Part shown: positions 9,374-17,859 of the stretch, piece by piece
How the letters are laid out: every line of letters begins with the position of its first letter
How positions within the stretch are numbered: the stretch's first letter is position 1
Notes under the pieces: generated by a model
Databases searched by the model: none
Seen by the model: only the letters and a program-made list of their open reading frames with translations
What the model was told of the DNA's origin: nothing
NCBI GenBank assembly: GCA_021732785.1
Contig: JAKFUG010000004.1
Coordinates: 87,216 to 151,215, forward strand
Length of the DNA: 64,000 bases
DNA from: Planctomycetaceae bacterium
Lineage (GTDB): Bacteria; Planctomycetota; Planctomycetia; Planctomycetales; Planctomycetaceae
Direction: 5' to 3'
Made by a program: the position numbers and the translations under genes

Positions 9374-11512
9374 TTATTTCATCCCCAGCACCTGCATCAG
9401 AAACGCGTACTGATCGGCGACTTCTTCGATGATCTTCGCGGTCGGTTTGCCGGCTCCGTGACCGGCGCGCGTTTCGATGCGGATGAGTGTCGGTGCCGAT
9501 CCCGCCTGGCACGCCTGTAACCGCGCGGCGAACTTGAAACTGTGACCGGGAACCACACGGTCGTCGGTGTCCGCGGTGGTCACCATTGTCGCGGGGTATT
9601 TCGTTCCCGGCTTCAGCACGTGATACGGCGAGTACTTGATGAGCGCCGCGAACTGCTCGGCATTGTCAGCCGAACCATAATCATCCACCCAGAACCGCCC
9701 CGCGGTGAACTTATGGAACCGCAGCATGTCCATCACTCCGACGGCGGGGAGCGCCGCACCGAAGAGTTCCGGGCGTTGTGTCATGCACGCCCCGACGAGC
9801 AAGCCGCCGTTGCTGCCCCCTTGAATCGCGAGCTTTTCCGGCTTCGTGTACTTGTTGGCGATCAACCATTCCGCGGCACCGATGAAGTCATCGAAGACAT
9901 TCTGCTTGTTGAGTTTCGTCCCCCCCTGATGCCACGCTTCGCCGTATTCCCCGCCCCCGCGCAGGTTGGGCATCGCGAAGACGCCGCCGAGTTCCATCCA
10001 CAACAACCGCGAGACGCTGAACGTGGGGGTGAGCGAAATGTTGAAGCCGCCGTAACCGTAGAGCAATGTCGGCAGCGCTCCGTTCTTTTCGAGCCCTTTT
10101 TTGTAGCAGAGGAACATCGGAACCTTGGTGCCGTCTTTGCTCGTGTAGAAGACCTGCTCAACGGTGTAATCATCCGGCTTCACGTCAATCGCCGGAACGC
10201 GCAACAGGAAGCTGATCCCGGTGGTGGGATCGTATCGGTAAATGCTCGGCGGCGTGGCGAAGCTTTGATACGAATAAAACGTCTCGTTGTCGGTCCGTTT
10301 GCCGCCGAAGCCGCTGGCCGTGCCGATGCCATTACCATCAAACCCGACATCGCGTTCAAATTGTCCGCTCGTCGAGTAGACCTTCACCGCGGTCCTCGCA
10401 TCGCGCAGATACGTGGCAAACACGCGGTTGCCGAGCAGATTCACGCCGGTGAGTACATGCGGTTGTTCGGGGATGACTTCCCGCCACGCATCCGGTTGCG
10501 AGGGAAACAGATCGATCGCCACCACCCGGCGTTTCGGAGCGCTGTGATCGGTGCGAAAATAGAACGTCGTCCCGTCGTTGCCGAGGAACGAATATTCGTG
10601 ATCGAAGTTACCAACGAGGTGCGTGGCCTCGGCGTCAAGGTTGGCGACCGGCTTGTAATAGACGCGGTACTTGTCGTCGGTTCCCTTCCATGCGGTGATG
10701 ACGAGGTACTTGCCGTCGTCGCTGATATCGGCCTGAAAGCCCCACGTCGGTTCGTCCGGGTTCGCAAAGACTTGTTTGTCATCGGCCTGTTTGGTGCCGA
10801 GCTTGTGGAAGAACACCTTCTGGTTGAGATTCAGCTTCTGAAACGCGGCCCCCGGTTCGGGTTCGGGATAACGGGCATAGAAAAACCCGCTGCCGTCTTT
10901 GAGCCATGTTGCGCTGGTGAACTTCAACCACTTGAGTTCATCGTCGAGCACGGCCTTCGTTTCGACGTTCATCACCTTCCAGGTGTTCCAGTCGGACCCG
11001 GCGTCCTGCACACCGTACGCCAGGAATTTTCCATCTTCACTGAATGATGTCCCCGACAGCGCGACGGTGCCGTCTTTCGACCACGAGTTCGGATCGAGCA
11101 GCACATCGGAAGGGCCATCGAGCCGGCGTTGCACATAGAGCACCGCTTGATTCTGCAGGCCATCGTTCTTCGAGAAAACGTACCGCGATCCCTGCTTCGA
11201 TGGGCTGCTGAACCGTTCATAGTTCCATAGTTTCGTCAACCGGTCTTTGAGCATCGTCCGCTGCGGGAGCTTTTCGAGATACCCGAACGTGACGGCGTTC
11301 TCGGCTTCCACCCACGCTTTGACGTCGGGGTTTACGCGGACGTCGTCTTCCAGCCACCGATACGGATCGGCGACTTTCGTGCCGTGATGATCGTCGACCT
11401 GATCGACGGTTTTGGTCGGCGGATATTTCCACTCAGCAGCCACGGCGGTTCCTCTTCCTGAAAACCCGGCACTCATCATTCCGACAACCACTAACGCTGG
11501 GGCCCATCGCAT
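9374..11512 (-). CDS. Prolyl oligopeptidase (peptidase S9A), exported
   Basis: This 712-residue serine peptidase cleaves after proline in short peptides. An N-terminal signal peptide (about residues 1-27) is followed by the family's YPPTKTVDQVDDHHG start, a seven-bladed propeller and a C-terminal alpha/beta hydrolase domain. The catalytic serine lies in GGSNGG (about 567), the aspartate in TADTDDRVVPGHS (about 650) and the histidine in AGHGAGKP (about 685). The ATG at 11512 is chosen over the longer frame because it gives a proper signal peptide and has a GGGAG ribosome site. Confidence 0.93.
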   Translation of the reverse strand: MRWAPALVVVGMMSAGFSGRGTAVAAEWKYPPTKTVDQVDDHHGTKVADPYRWLEDDVRVNPDVKAWVEAENAVTFGYLEKLPQRTMLKDRLTKLWNYERFSSPSKQGSRYVFSKNDGLQNQAVLYVQRRLDGPSDVLLDPNSWSKDGTVALSGTSFSEDGKFLAYGVQDAGSDWNTWKVMNVETKAVLDDELKWLKFTSATWLKDGSGFFYARYPEPEPGAAFQKLNLNQKVFFHKLGTKQADDKQVFANPDEPTWGFQADISDDGKYLVITAWKGTDDKYRVYYKPVANLDAEATHLVGNFDHEYSFLGNDGTTFYFRTDHSAPKRRVVAIDLFPSQPDAWREVIPEQPHVLTGVNLLGNRVFATYLRDARTAVKVYSTSGQFERDVGFDGNGIGTASGFGGKRTDNETFYSYQSFATPPSIYRYDPTTGISFLLRVPAIDVKPDDYTVEQVFYTSKDGTKVPMFLCYKKGLEKNGALPTLLYGYGGFNISLTPTFSVSRLLWMELGGVFAMPNLRGGGEYGEAWHQGGTKLNKQNVFDDFIGAAEWLIANKYTKPEKLAIQGGSNGGLLVGACMTQRPELFGAALPAVGVMDMLRFHKFTAGRFWVDDYGSADNAEQFAALIKYSPYHVLKPGTKYPATMVTTADTDDRVVPGHSFKFAARLQACQAGSAPTLIRIETRAGHGAGKPTAKIIEEVADQYAFLMQVLGMK

Positions 11513-11645
11513 CCGCACGCTCCCGCTGTCTGTTCGATGTCGTTCACCATTCCGCCGAATCATACCGGCACCGCGCGCGAAACGGGATCGCGGACCGCTC
11601 ATTCGATGTCTTCCGCCGGAATTGTTACGCTGGCAATCACCTATC

Positions 11646-11711
11646 AGCGGCTCGGCGCTCGCCGCCGGTTCTTCAATTCGTGGACCCACCGGCGGCTAGC
11701 GCCGAGCCGCT
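11646..11711. repeat. R8 inverted-repeat element
   Basis: The arms agcggctcggcgctcgccgc and gcggctagcgccgagccgct, each extended by a few bases, pair over about 24 bases with one mismatch around about 18 bases. This is the only copy in the window. It lies in the divergent gap between the prolyl oligopeptidase and the alpha/beta hydrolase. Confidence 0.8.
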
Positions 11712-11732
11712 CAGCACACGTGAGGACGCTCC

Positions 11733-12629
11733 ATGAATCGACTGCTGTGGTTGTTGCTGTTGGCGGTTGTTGTCCCGTCCGTCGGTGAGGCCGACGAACC
11801 CGTCACCCTGAATGTCTGGCCCGGCAAGCCGCCGAGTGAGACGAAAGAACTGCCGCGGGAAGCCGATCAAACGAAACCCGAAGATAAACTCATCGCCGGG
11901 CGACGAATTATCAAGTTGGGCAACGTCTCCACACCGCAGTTGGCCGTTTATAAGCCGTCCGCAGAGAAAGACACCGGGGCGGCAGTCATCATCTGTCCGG
12001 GCGGTGGGCACTACATTCTGGCTTACGATCTGGAAGGGACGGAAGTCGCCGCGTGGTTGAACGAGATCGGCGTGACGGGCATCGTTCTGAAATACCGTGT
12101 CCCCTTTCGTGATCCCGCCCAGCGCTGGCGTGCGGCGGTGCAGGATGCTCAACGCGCGATAAGCCTGACACGCAGCCACGCCGCGGAATGGAAGCTCGAC
12201 CCGCAACGGATCGGGATGCTCGGGTTTTCCGCCGGCGGACAAGTCGCGGGCATGGCTTCCATTCTGCATCCCCAGCGACAATATGAACCGATCGATGATG
12301 TCGACCAGTTTTCCTTTCGACCCGATTTTGCCGCGCTCATCTACCCCGGCGGTTTGGATGAAAAAGGGGAGCCCCGGCTCAAGGATGAAGTCAAAATCAC
12401 GAAGGACGCGCCGCCGATGTTCTTCGTGCATGCTTTCGACGACAACGTATCCGTCTTGAACACGCTGTTGTTCGCGGTGGAGTTGAAGAAGGTCGGCGTG
12501 CCCGCGGAAGTTCACGTCTTCGCGACCGGCGGCCACGGCTATGGTTTGCGACATGTGGACGGCCAACCCGTCACCGATTGGCCACACCAATGCGCCGCCT
12601 GGCTGAAGACGATCAAAATCGTCCCGTAG
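11733..12629 (+). CDS. Secreted alpha/beta hydrolase (esterase, acetyl-xylan-esterase-like)
   Basis: This 298-residue exported hydrolase has a signal peptide (about residues 1-19, ending VGEA). It carries the oxyanion motif CPGGGHY (about 90), the nucleophile in GFSAGGQVA (about 168), the acid residue in HAFDDNVSV (about 232) and the histidine in GGHGYGL (about 270). This arrangement matches the BD-FAE/AXE-type esterases that deacetylate plant polysaccharides. A GAGG ribosome site precedes the ATG. The acetylesterase-like gene at 13483 and the beta-helix gene at 17860 would fit a polysaccharide-degrading role, which is an inference. Confidence 0.88.
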   Translation: MNRLLWLLLLAVVVPSVGEADEPVTLNVWPGKPPSETKELPREADQTKPEDKLIAGRRIIKLGNVSTPQLAVYKPSAEKDTGAAVIICPGGGHYILAYDLEGTEVAAWLNEIGVTGIVLKYRVPFRDPAQRWRAAVQDAQRAISLTRSHAAEWKLDPQRIGMLGFSAGGQVAGMASILHPQRQYEPIDDVDQFSFRPDFAALIYPGGLDEKGEPRLKDEVKITKDAPPMFFVHAFDDNVSVLNTLLFAVELKKVGVPAEVHVFATGGHGYGLRHVDGQPVTDWPHQCAAWLKTIKIVP

Positions 12630-12738
12630 CGTTATGCGACCTGCATGTGCAGAATCCCGCTGAACTTCACTGAAGTTTGCCGGACCGTTACGATGAATCA
12701 TCGATCCCGTCTATTCTCCGATTTCAGGGAGATTCTTC

Positions 12739-13410
12739 ATGCTGTGGACCTGTTTACTCACCGTGGCGCTGTCCGCCGATCCGACGATGATGCCGCTGTT
12801 GAACACGCTTCCAGAGGACGGTCGCTGGATCCGCTATGATTTGCGATTGCAGGTCGGTTCGCAGGATCATCTCCTGCCCTACAGCATCCGGTCGGTGGGA
12901 CAGTTTCAGCAAGCGGGACGCGATGTCCGTTGCATTGAACTGGATCTGACGGGCAACGCCGAGATCCCGTCGATGCTGCATCGCCTCCTCGTTCCCAACG
13001 ATGCCTTCGCTCCCGATAAGTTTGCCTTGGGGCAAGCCGTACGCATGTGGGTGCGGAAAGGAAGCGACCCCGTGGAGTCGTTCAACGACGTCACGGGCGA
13101 CCCGCTCACCATGCTGTTTCAGGCGGGCATCACACAGGATCTGAAAAAGCAGGAGACCAAAGAAACAGTCCATTGGCAACGGGGCAAGCTGGAGTGCATG
13201 GTCTTCACCGGGAAGTCGGTGCAGGAAATCGGCACCACGAAGTTCAACACCGAGTCGACGATTTTGCGACACGACGACCTGCCCTTCGGTCTCGCCGGTT
13301 TGCGGATGAAACTCACTCCGGAAGGTTCATCCGACGTCATCAACGTCACGCTGACGCTGCAAGACTATGGCAAGGACGCCAAAGCGACGCTGCCAGAGTA
13401 CACGCCGTAA
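12739..13410 (+). CDS. Secreted hypothetical protein
   Basis: This 223-residue protein has a short signal peptide (LWTCLLTVALSADP) and an AGGGAG ribosome site. The rest looks like a beta-rich domain with alternating hydrophobic residues (for example WIRYDLRLQVGSQDH and VINVTLTLQDYGKDA). No membrane segment or catalytic motif can be seen and no family was recognised. It lies between two exported hydrolases in the same direction. Confidence 0.75.
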   Translation: MLWTCLLTVALSADPTMMPLLNTLPEDGRWIRYDLRLQVGSQDHLLPYSIRSVGQFQQAGRDVRCIELDLTGNAEIPSMLHRLLVPNDAFAPDKFALGQAVRMWVRKGSDPVESFNDVTGDPLTMLFQAGITQDLKKQETKETVHWQRGKLECMVFTGKSVQEIGTTKFNTESTILRHDDLPFGLAGLRMKLTPEGSSDVINVTLTLQDYGKDAKATLPEYTP

Positions 13411-13482
13411 GAGACGAGAGCGGAGAGTCGAGTGTCAAGGGCCAAACGAGTTTCCGCGAGGCCGCATACACAGGGGGAATGA

Positions 13483-14217
13483 ATGTCGAAGAAATCGTGG
13501 TTGCAACGAGTCGGTTTCTGCTGTGTGGTCGTCGCTTTTTTCGGGACGTGTCACGCCGCTGACAATCCGGTCCCGAAAACCATCAGGATCGCGCTCATCG
13601 GCGACTCGACGGTTTCCACCTACACCAAGCCGCCGGTGGATCGGCCGGATCTTACGGGGTGGGGGCAGGTCTTCGGCGAGTTCTTCACCGACCGCGTCAC
13701 CGTGCTCAATCATGCGGCGTCGGGACGCAGCTCGAAGAGTTTTCGCCGCGAGAACCGCTGGCAGCCGGTGCTGGATGCGAAGGCGGACTACATCTTCATC
13801 CAGTTCGGTCACAACGACCAGAAAGAAGGGGACCGCTACGCCGATCCGGAGACCGATTTCCGCGATCAGTTGCGGCAGTACATCGCCGAGGCCCGGACGG
13901 TGGGGGCGACGCCGGTTCTCGTCACCCCGGTGGCCCGCCGGACGTTCGCCGAGGGGAACGCGACGACCACGCTCACGCCGTATGCCGACGCCATGCACGC
14001 CGTCGGGAAGGAAACGAACACGCCGGTGATCGACCTGCACCAAGTCAGCGTCGCCCACTACCAGAAGCTCGGCGACGAAGCGAGTGCCGACCTCACCTTC
14101 GGCAACGCCGACCGCACCCACTTCACCCGCAAAGGCGCGACAACAATGGCCCAATTCGTCGCGACCGCCGTCCGCGAACAGATTCCCGAGTTACGACCGT
14201 ATCTGAAACACCCGTAG
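13483..14217 (+). CDS. SGNH hydrolase, rhamnogalacturonan-acetylesterase-like
   Basis: This 244-residue exported esterase has a signal peptide ending near CHAA (about residue 26). The SGNH blocks are clear: ALIGDSTVSTY (catalytic Ser), NHAASGRSS (Gly), FGHNDQKEG (Asn) and DRTHFTRKG (Asp and His). The layout matches rhamnogalacturonan acetylesterases, which remove acetyl groups from pectin side regions. A GGGGAA ribosome site precedes the ATG. The TAG stop codon lies inside the left end of the R7 inverted repeat. Confidence 0.9.
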   Translation: MSKKSWLQRVGFCCVVVAFFGTCHAADNPVPKTIRIALIGDSTVSTYTKPPVDRPDLTGWGQVFGEFFTDRVTVLNHAASGRSSKSFRRENRWQPVLDAKADYIFIQFGHNDQKEGDRYADPETDFRDQLRQYIAEARTVGATPVLVTPVARRTFAEGNATTTLTPYADAMHAVGKETNTPVIDLHQVSVAHYQKLGDEASADLTFGNADRTHFTRKGATTMAQFVATAVREQIPELRPYLKHP

Positions 14218-14299
14218 GGTTTGCCGAGTCCGCGAGGCGAACCGTTTCGCGGTTAACATGAATGAAAGAGGTTCGCCTCGAAGATTCGGCAAACCCTAC
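14215..14299. repeat. R7 inverted-repeat element overlapping a stop codon
   Basis: The arms gtagggtttgccgagtccgc with gaggcgaacc and their complements pair over about 30 bases around about 25 bases. The first three bases of the element region are the TAG stop of the acetylesterase-like gene. This is the only full copy in the window. Confidence 0.8.
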
Positions 14300-14339
14300 G
14301 ATCTATTGCCTCGTCTGTCGCTCAAAAGCGCAATGACCG

Positions 14340-14711
14340 ATGACGCACAGCAACACACAATCATTGAACCCATCACCACGGCCACGAAGAACAAAAATCG
14401 TCGTTGCCTGGATTGTTTGTGTCGCCACCATCGCAGTTCTGGTGTGGTACAGGGAGCGGATCGACTTCGGGATTCTTCGATTCAGAACGAAGGCTTCGTT
14501 TGGCGTCGTTCGTGATGACCATCAAGAAGCGGCTTTCTCTCTGGACGCAAAGCAAACCAGGCTGCTGTTGGATGTCATTGATAATCGGACGTATTCAACC
14601 CTGACGCATCGATCTGTCCTTTATCCTGACGAGGTCGTTGTTTTTCTTACTCGTTCCCACGCTCTGCGTGGGAATGCCGGGCCGCGACGCTCCGCGTCGC
14701 ATGAACTATAA
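14340..14711 (+). pseudogene. Membrane-anchored hypothetical frame, truncated by an R2 repeat
   Basis: The frame encodes one N-terminal hydrophobic segment (about residues 20-37, IVVAWIVCVATIAVLVW) and about 65 further residues. At 14651 it runs into the R2 element, so its last about 20 residues are translated repeat (TRSHALRGNAGPRRS). Either the original 3' end was replaced by the repeat or the gene never had a function. No family was recognised and no good ribosome site is seen. Confidence 0.45.
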
Positions 14712-14778
14712 GACGTTGCGATTGCAGTCGACGCAGAGCGTCGCAACCGTGCGTTCCCACGCGGAGCATGGGAACGAG
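14651..14778. repeat. R2 multi-hairpin repeat, copy 1
   Basis: The element is 128 bases and starts tcgttcccacgctctgcgtg. It holds four short self-complementary hairpins: ttcccacgc-tct-gcgtgggaa, gcgacgc-tcc-gcgtcgc, cgacgc-aga-gcgtcg and a last ttcccacgc-type hairpin. The outer arms also pair with each other. Copies recur at 15313-15440 and 22769-22895. Confidence 0.9.
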
Positions 14779-14788
14779 GGGAAACTGC

Positions 14789-15262
14789 ATGCGTTGGTTG
14801 AATGGTCATCGATTGGTTGCGTTGTATGAAGGTGTGAAAGCCGTATTCATGGTGGCGATTGCGCTCGGGTGTCTGTCGCTGCTGCATCGCGATGTTCATG
14901 CCACGGCGGTGCGAGTGCTCGAACATCTGCACTTGAATCCCATGAGCCACTACCCCGAACTGTTTTTGCGGGCGACCAGCCGCCTCACTCCCGGATGGTT
15001 GCGGGCGCTGGCGGTGTTCATCCTCGCCGACGCAGTGCTTCGTTTTGTGGAAGCGTATGGGTTGTGGAATCAGCGCCGCTGGGCAGAATGGATCGCTGTC
15101 ATCTCCGGCAGTCTCTATTTTCCCATCGAACTTTACGAACTGGCCCGCGGATTCAACGGGATCAAAGTGAGCGCGTTGCTGTTGAACATCGTCATTGTCG
15201 CTTACATGCTCTGGGCACTTGATCATCGGCCGCATGCCCATCACGAACACCGCCGATCATAA
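14789..15262 (+). CDS. DUF2127-like membrane protein
   Basis: This 157-residue protein has about four transmembrane helices (about residues 13-33, 70-90, 100-120 and 127-147) and a histidine-rich tail. The pattern YEGVKAVFMVAIALGCLSLL near the start, then LADAVLRFVEAYGLW and GSLYFPIELYEL, is characteristic of DUF2127, a small integral membrane family of unknown function. The ATG at 14789 is chosen because a GAGGGG ribosome site, formed at the end of the R2 repeat, lies eight bases upstream. Confidence 0.8.
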   Translation: MRWLNGHRLVALYEGVKAVFMVAIALGCLSLLHRDVHATAVRVLEHLHLNPMSHYPELFLRATSRLTPGWLRALAVFILADAVLRFVEAYGLWNQRRWAEWIAVISGSLYFPIELYELARGFNGIKVSALLLNIVIVAYMLWALDHRPHAHHEHRRS

Positions 15263-15312
15263 ATCACATCCGAGGATACCACTCATGAAACCAACCGTCC
15301 TGGCATTATTCA

Positions 15313-15440
15313 CTCGTTCCCACGCTCTGCGTGGGAATGCCGGGTCGCGACGCGCCGCGTCGCGTGGATTGTAATCCATTGCTATCGAAACGACGCAGAG
15401 CGTCTCGGCCGTGCGTTCCCACGCGGAGCGTGGGAACGAG
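15313..15440. repeat. R2 multi-hairpin repeat, copy 2
   Basis: This copy has the same four-hairpin plan as copy 1, beginning ctcgttcccacgctctgcgt and ending at gcgtgggaacgag. The central bases between hairpins 2 and 3 differ. It lies between the DUF2127 gene and the sugar-dehydrogenase/cytochrome gene, 33 bases before the latter's ATG. Confidence 0.9.
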
Positions 15441-15473
15441 TAGACGCACCCATCACTACCAAGGATTCCCATC

Positions 15474-17765
15474 ATGCGATTATGCGGTCTAGTTACGCTG
15501 ACGATGACGTTGCTGGTCGGGACATCCTTGCTGGCTGCGGAGCGCAGCGGCAAGCCCTTCAATACGAAACACCGCGAACTCTGGACGACGAACCACATCG
15601 TCGGTACGCCCGAGCCGCCGGATCCGTTTGTGACGGAGGAGGCGTTTCCGAAGCTGAAATTGCATGAACCGTTGTCGGTCGGGTTGATCCCCGGCAGCAA
15701 CCGGTTTGGGGTGGCGACGCGGCCGGGGAAGATTGTTTCGTTTGAGATTCGCCGCGATGTGACCGAGGCGACGCCGTTGCTCGATGTCGGCCGCACGGTG
15801 TATGGCGTCGTCTTTCATCCCGACTTCGCGAAGAACCGTTACCTCTATGTGATGAGCGTTCAGCCGGGGCCGGAAAGCCCGACGGGCAGCCGCATCTCCC
15901 GCTACACGATGAAGCCCGGCGACGGGTGGGAGGCCGATCCGGCGAGCGAGCAGATCGTGCTCGAATGGCCGTCAGGCGGACACAACGGCGGCTGTCTGCG
16001 GTTCGGTCCCGACGGCTGTCTCTACATCGCGACCGGCGATGGTAGCGGCATCGCCGATGGGAACATCACTGGGCAGGATCTCACCGATCTCACCGGTTCG
16101 ATTCTTCGCATCGACGTCAATCACCCCGACGCCGGTCGCCCGTACGGTATCCCGAAGGACAGCCCGTTCGTCACGACGCCGAAGGCCCGCGGCGAAGTTT
16201 ATTCGTTCGGACATCGGCAGGTGTGGAAGTTCAGCTTCGACCGGCAGCAACGCCTGTGGGCGGGTGAAGTCGGCCAGGACCTGTGGGAGATGGTCTACCT
16301 CGTGAAGCGCGGCGGCAACTACGGCTGGAGCGTCAACGAAGGGAACCATCCGTTTCGACCGGAACGGGCCCGCGGTCCCGGTGCGTTTGAACCTCCGATT
16401 GTCGAACATCCCCACAGCGATTTTCGTTCGATTACCGGCGGGTATGTCTCTTATACGGATCGCTTGCCGGAGCTGAAAAACGCCTACATTTATGGGGACT
16501 ATGACACCGGCAAGCTGTGGACGCTCAAGCATGATGGCACGAAGGTCACGGAGCATCGGCAACTGTGCGACACGCAGATTCGCATCGTCGAGTTCGCGCA
16601 GGACGCCGCGGGGGAAGTGTATCTCGTTGACTTCGCCGGCGGCGGGTTTCATCGCATCATCCCCGCGCCGCCGCATGTCGCCAGCGAGCAGCCGTTCCCG
16701 CGCAAGTTGAGCGAAACCGGCTTGTTCGCTTCGACGAAAGACAACACGCCCGCGGCGGGACTGATTCCGTATTCAGTCAATGCCCCGCTGTGGTCCGATG
16801 GGGCCGAGAAGGAACGTTTCCTCGCGCTGCCGGGCGACGAAAAGATTCAGTTCGACAGCGTGTTCTATCCGCATGGCCCGGCGTACGCCGATGTCGGCTG
16901 GCGGTTCCCCGATGGGACCGTGCTGGTGAAGACGTTTTCGCTGGAGATGGACTCGGGTGATTCGGCGTCCCGCAAGCGACTGGAGACCCGCATTCTGCAA
17001 TACCGCAAGATGCCGGGGAATGATGATGAGTACGGCGCCCAATATTGGTACGGTTATACGTACATCTGGAATGATGAGCAGACCGACGCCGACCTCGCCC
17101 CGGCGGAAGGCGTGGACCGCGTGCTGACCATCAAGGACATGACGACGAACAGCGGGCAGCGCGAGCAGACGTGGCGATTCCCCAGCCGCGCGGAATGCAC
17201 GCTCTGTCACACGATGGCGTCCAAGTACGTCCTCGGCGTCACCACGCTGCAGATGAACAAGGACCACGATTACGGCCACGGCGTCGTCGCCAACCAGCTC
17301 GCGGTCCTCAACGATCTGCACGTCTTCCAGAAGCCGCTGCCGAAACCGCCCGCGGAGTTACCCCGCCTCGTCGATTATCACGACACGTTGGCCAGCAAGA
17401 ACCTGCGGGCGCGGGCCTATCTGCACGCCAACTGTGCCCACTGTCACCGTCAATGGGGGGGTGGCAATGCGGACATCGACCTGCAGGCGTCCATCCCCCT
17501 CACCGCCACGCGAACCATCGATGTCCGGCTCGGCCAGGGCACGTTCCAGCTCGCCGACCCGCGCGTCCTCGTCCCCGGCGATCCGGCCCGCTCGATGATC
17601 CTCAAACGCATGCAGCTCACCACCCTCGGCCGCATGCCCCACATCGCCTCGAAAGTCGTCGACGACCAGGGCGTCAACCTGATCCACGACTGGATCGCAG
17701 AGTTGAAGGATGAAAAGCTGCGGGATCAACCGGGGGCAATCCATCCACGACTGGCGGTGCCCTAA
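15474..17765 (+). CDS. Secreted PQQ-type sugar dehydrogenase-like protein fused to a cytochrome domain
   Basis: This 763-residue exported protein has a signal peptide of about 21 residues. Residues about 60-400 form a glucose/sorbosone dehydrogenase-like propeller (GHNGGCLRFGPDGCLYIATG, YSFGHRQVWKFSFD, GGNYGWSVNEGNHPF). The C-terminal part has two CxxCH heme motifs, CTLCHT (about 578) and CAHCHR (about 656). Family members oxidise sugars and pass electrons to the attached cytochrome; the real substrate is unknown. An AAGGA ribosome site precedes the ATG. It is convergent with the next gene. Confidence 0.88.
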   Translation: MRLCGLVTLTMTLLVGTSLLAAERSGKPFNTKHRELWTTNHIVGTPEPPDPFVTEEAFPKLKLHEPLSVGLIPGSNRFGVATRPGKIVSFEIRRDVTEATPLLDVGRTVYGVVFHPDFAKNRYLYVMSVQPGPESPTGSRISRYTMKPGDGWEADPASEQIVLEWPSGGHNGGCLRFGPDGCLYIATGDGSGIADGNITGQDLTDLTGSILRIDVNHPDAGRPYGIPKDSPFVTTPKARGEVYSFGHRQVWKFSFDRQQRLWAGEVGQDLWEMVYLVKRGGNYGWSVNEGNHPFRPERARGPGAFEPPIVEHPHSDFRSITGGYVSYTDRLPELKNAYIYGDYDTGKLWTLKHDGTKVTEHRQLCDTQIRIVEFAQDAAGEVYLVDFAGGGFHRIIPAPPHVASEQPFPRKLSETGLFASTKDNTPAAGLIPYSVNAPLWSDGAEKERFLALPGDEKIQFDSVFYPHGPAYADVGWRFPDGTVLVKTFSLEMDSGDSASRKRLETRILQYRKMPGNDDEYGAQYWYGYTYIWNDEQTDADLAPAEGVDRVLTIKDMTTNSGQREQTWRFPSRAECTLCHTMASKYVLGVTTLQMNKDHDYGHGVVANQLAVLNDLHVFQKPLPKPPAELPRLVDYHDTLASKNLRARAYLHANCAHCHRQWGGGNADIDLQASIPLTATRTIDVRLGQGTFQLADPRVLVPGDPARSMILKRMQLTTLGRMPHIASKVVDDQGVNLIHDWIAELKDEKLRDQPGAIHPRLAVP

Positions 17766-17859
17766 AGCTCAAAGCACGGTCTCGTCTACGGGGGAATCTG
17801 TCCCCCTCCGCAGGACTGAGCGCCACCCGTCGGTTACCGGCTTCCGCCCGAGAACGCGA

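Noticed and set aside
9542..11047. 501-residue plus-strand frame
   Set aside because: It is a shadow of the prolyl oligopeptidase gene, whose catalytic motifs are on the minus strand.
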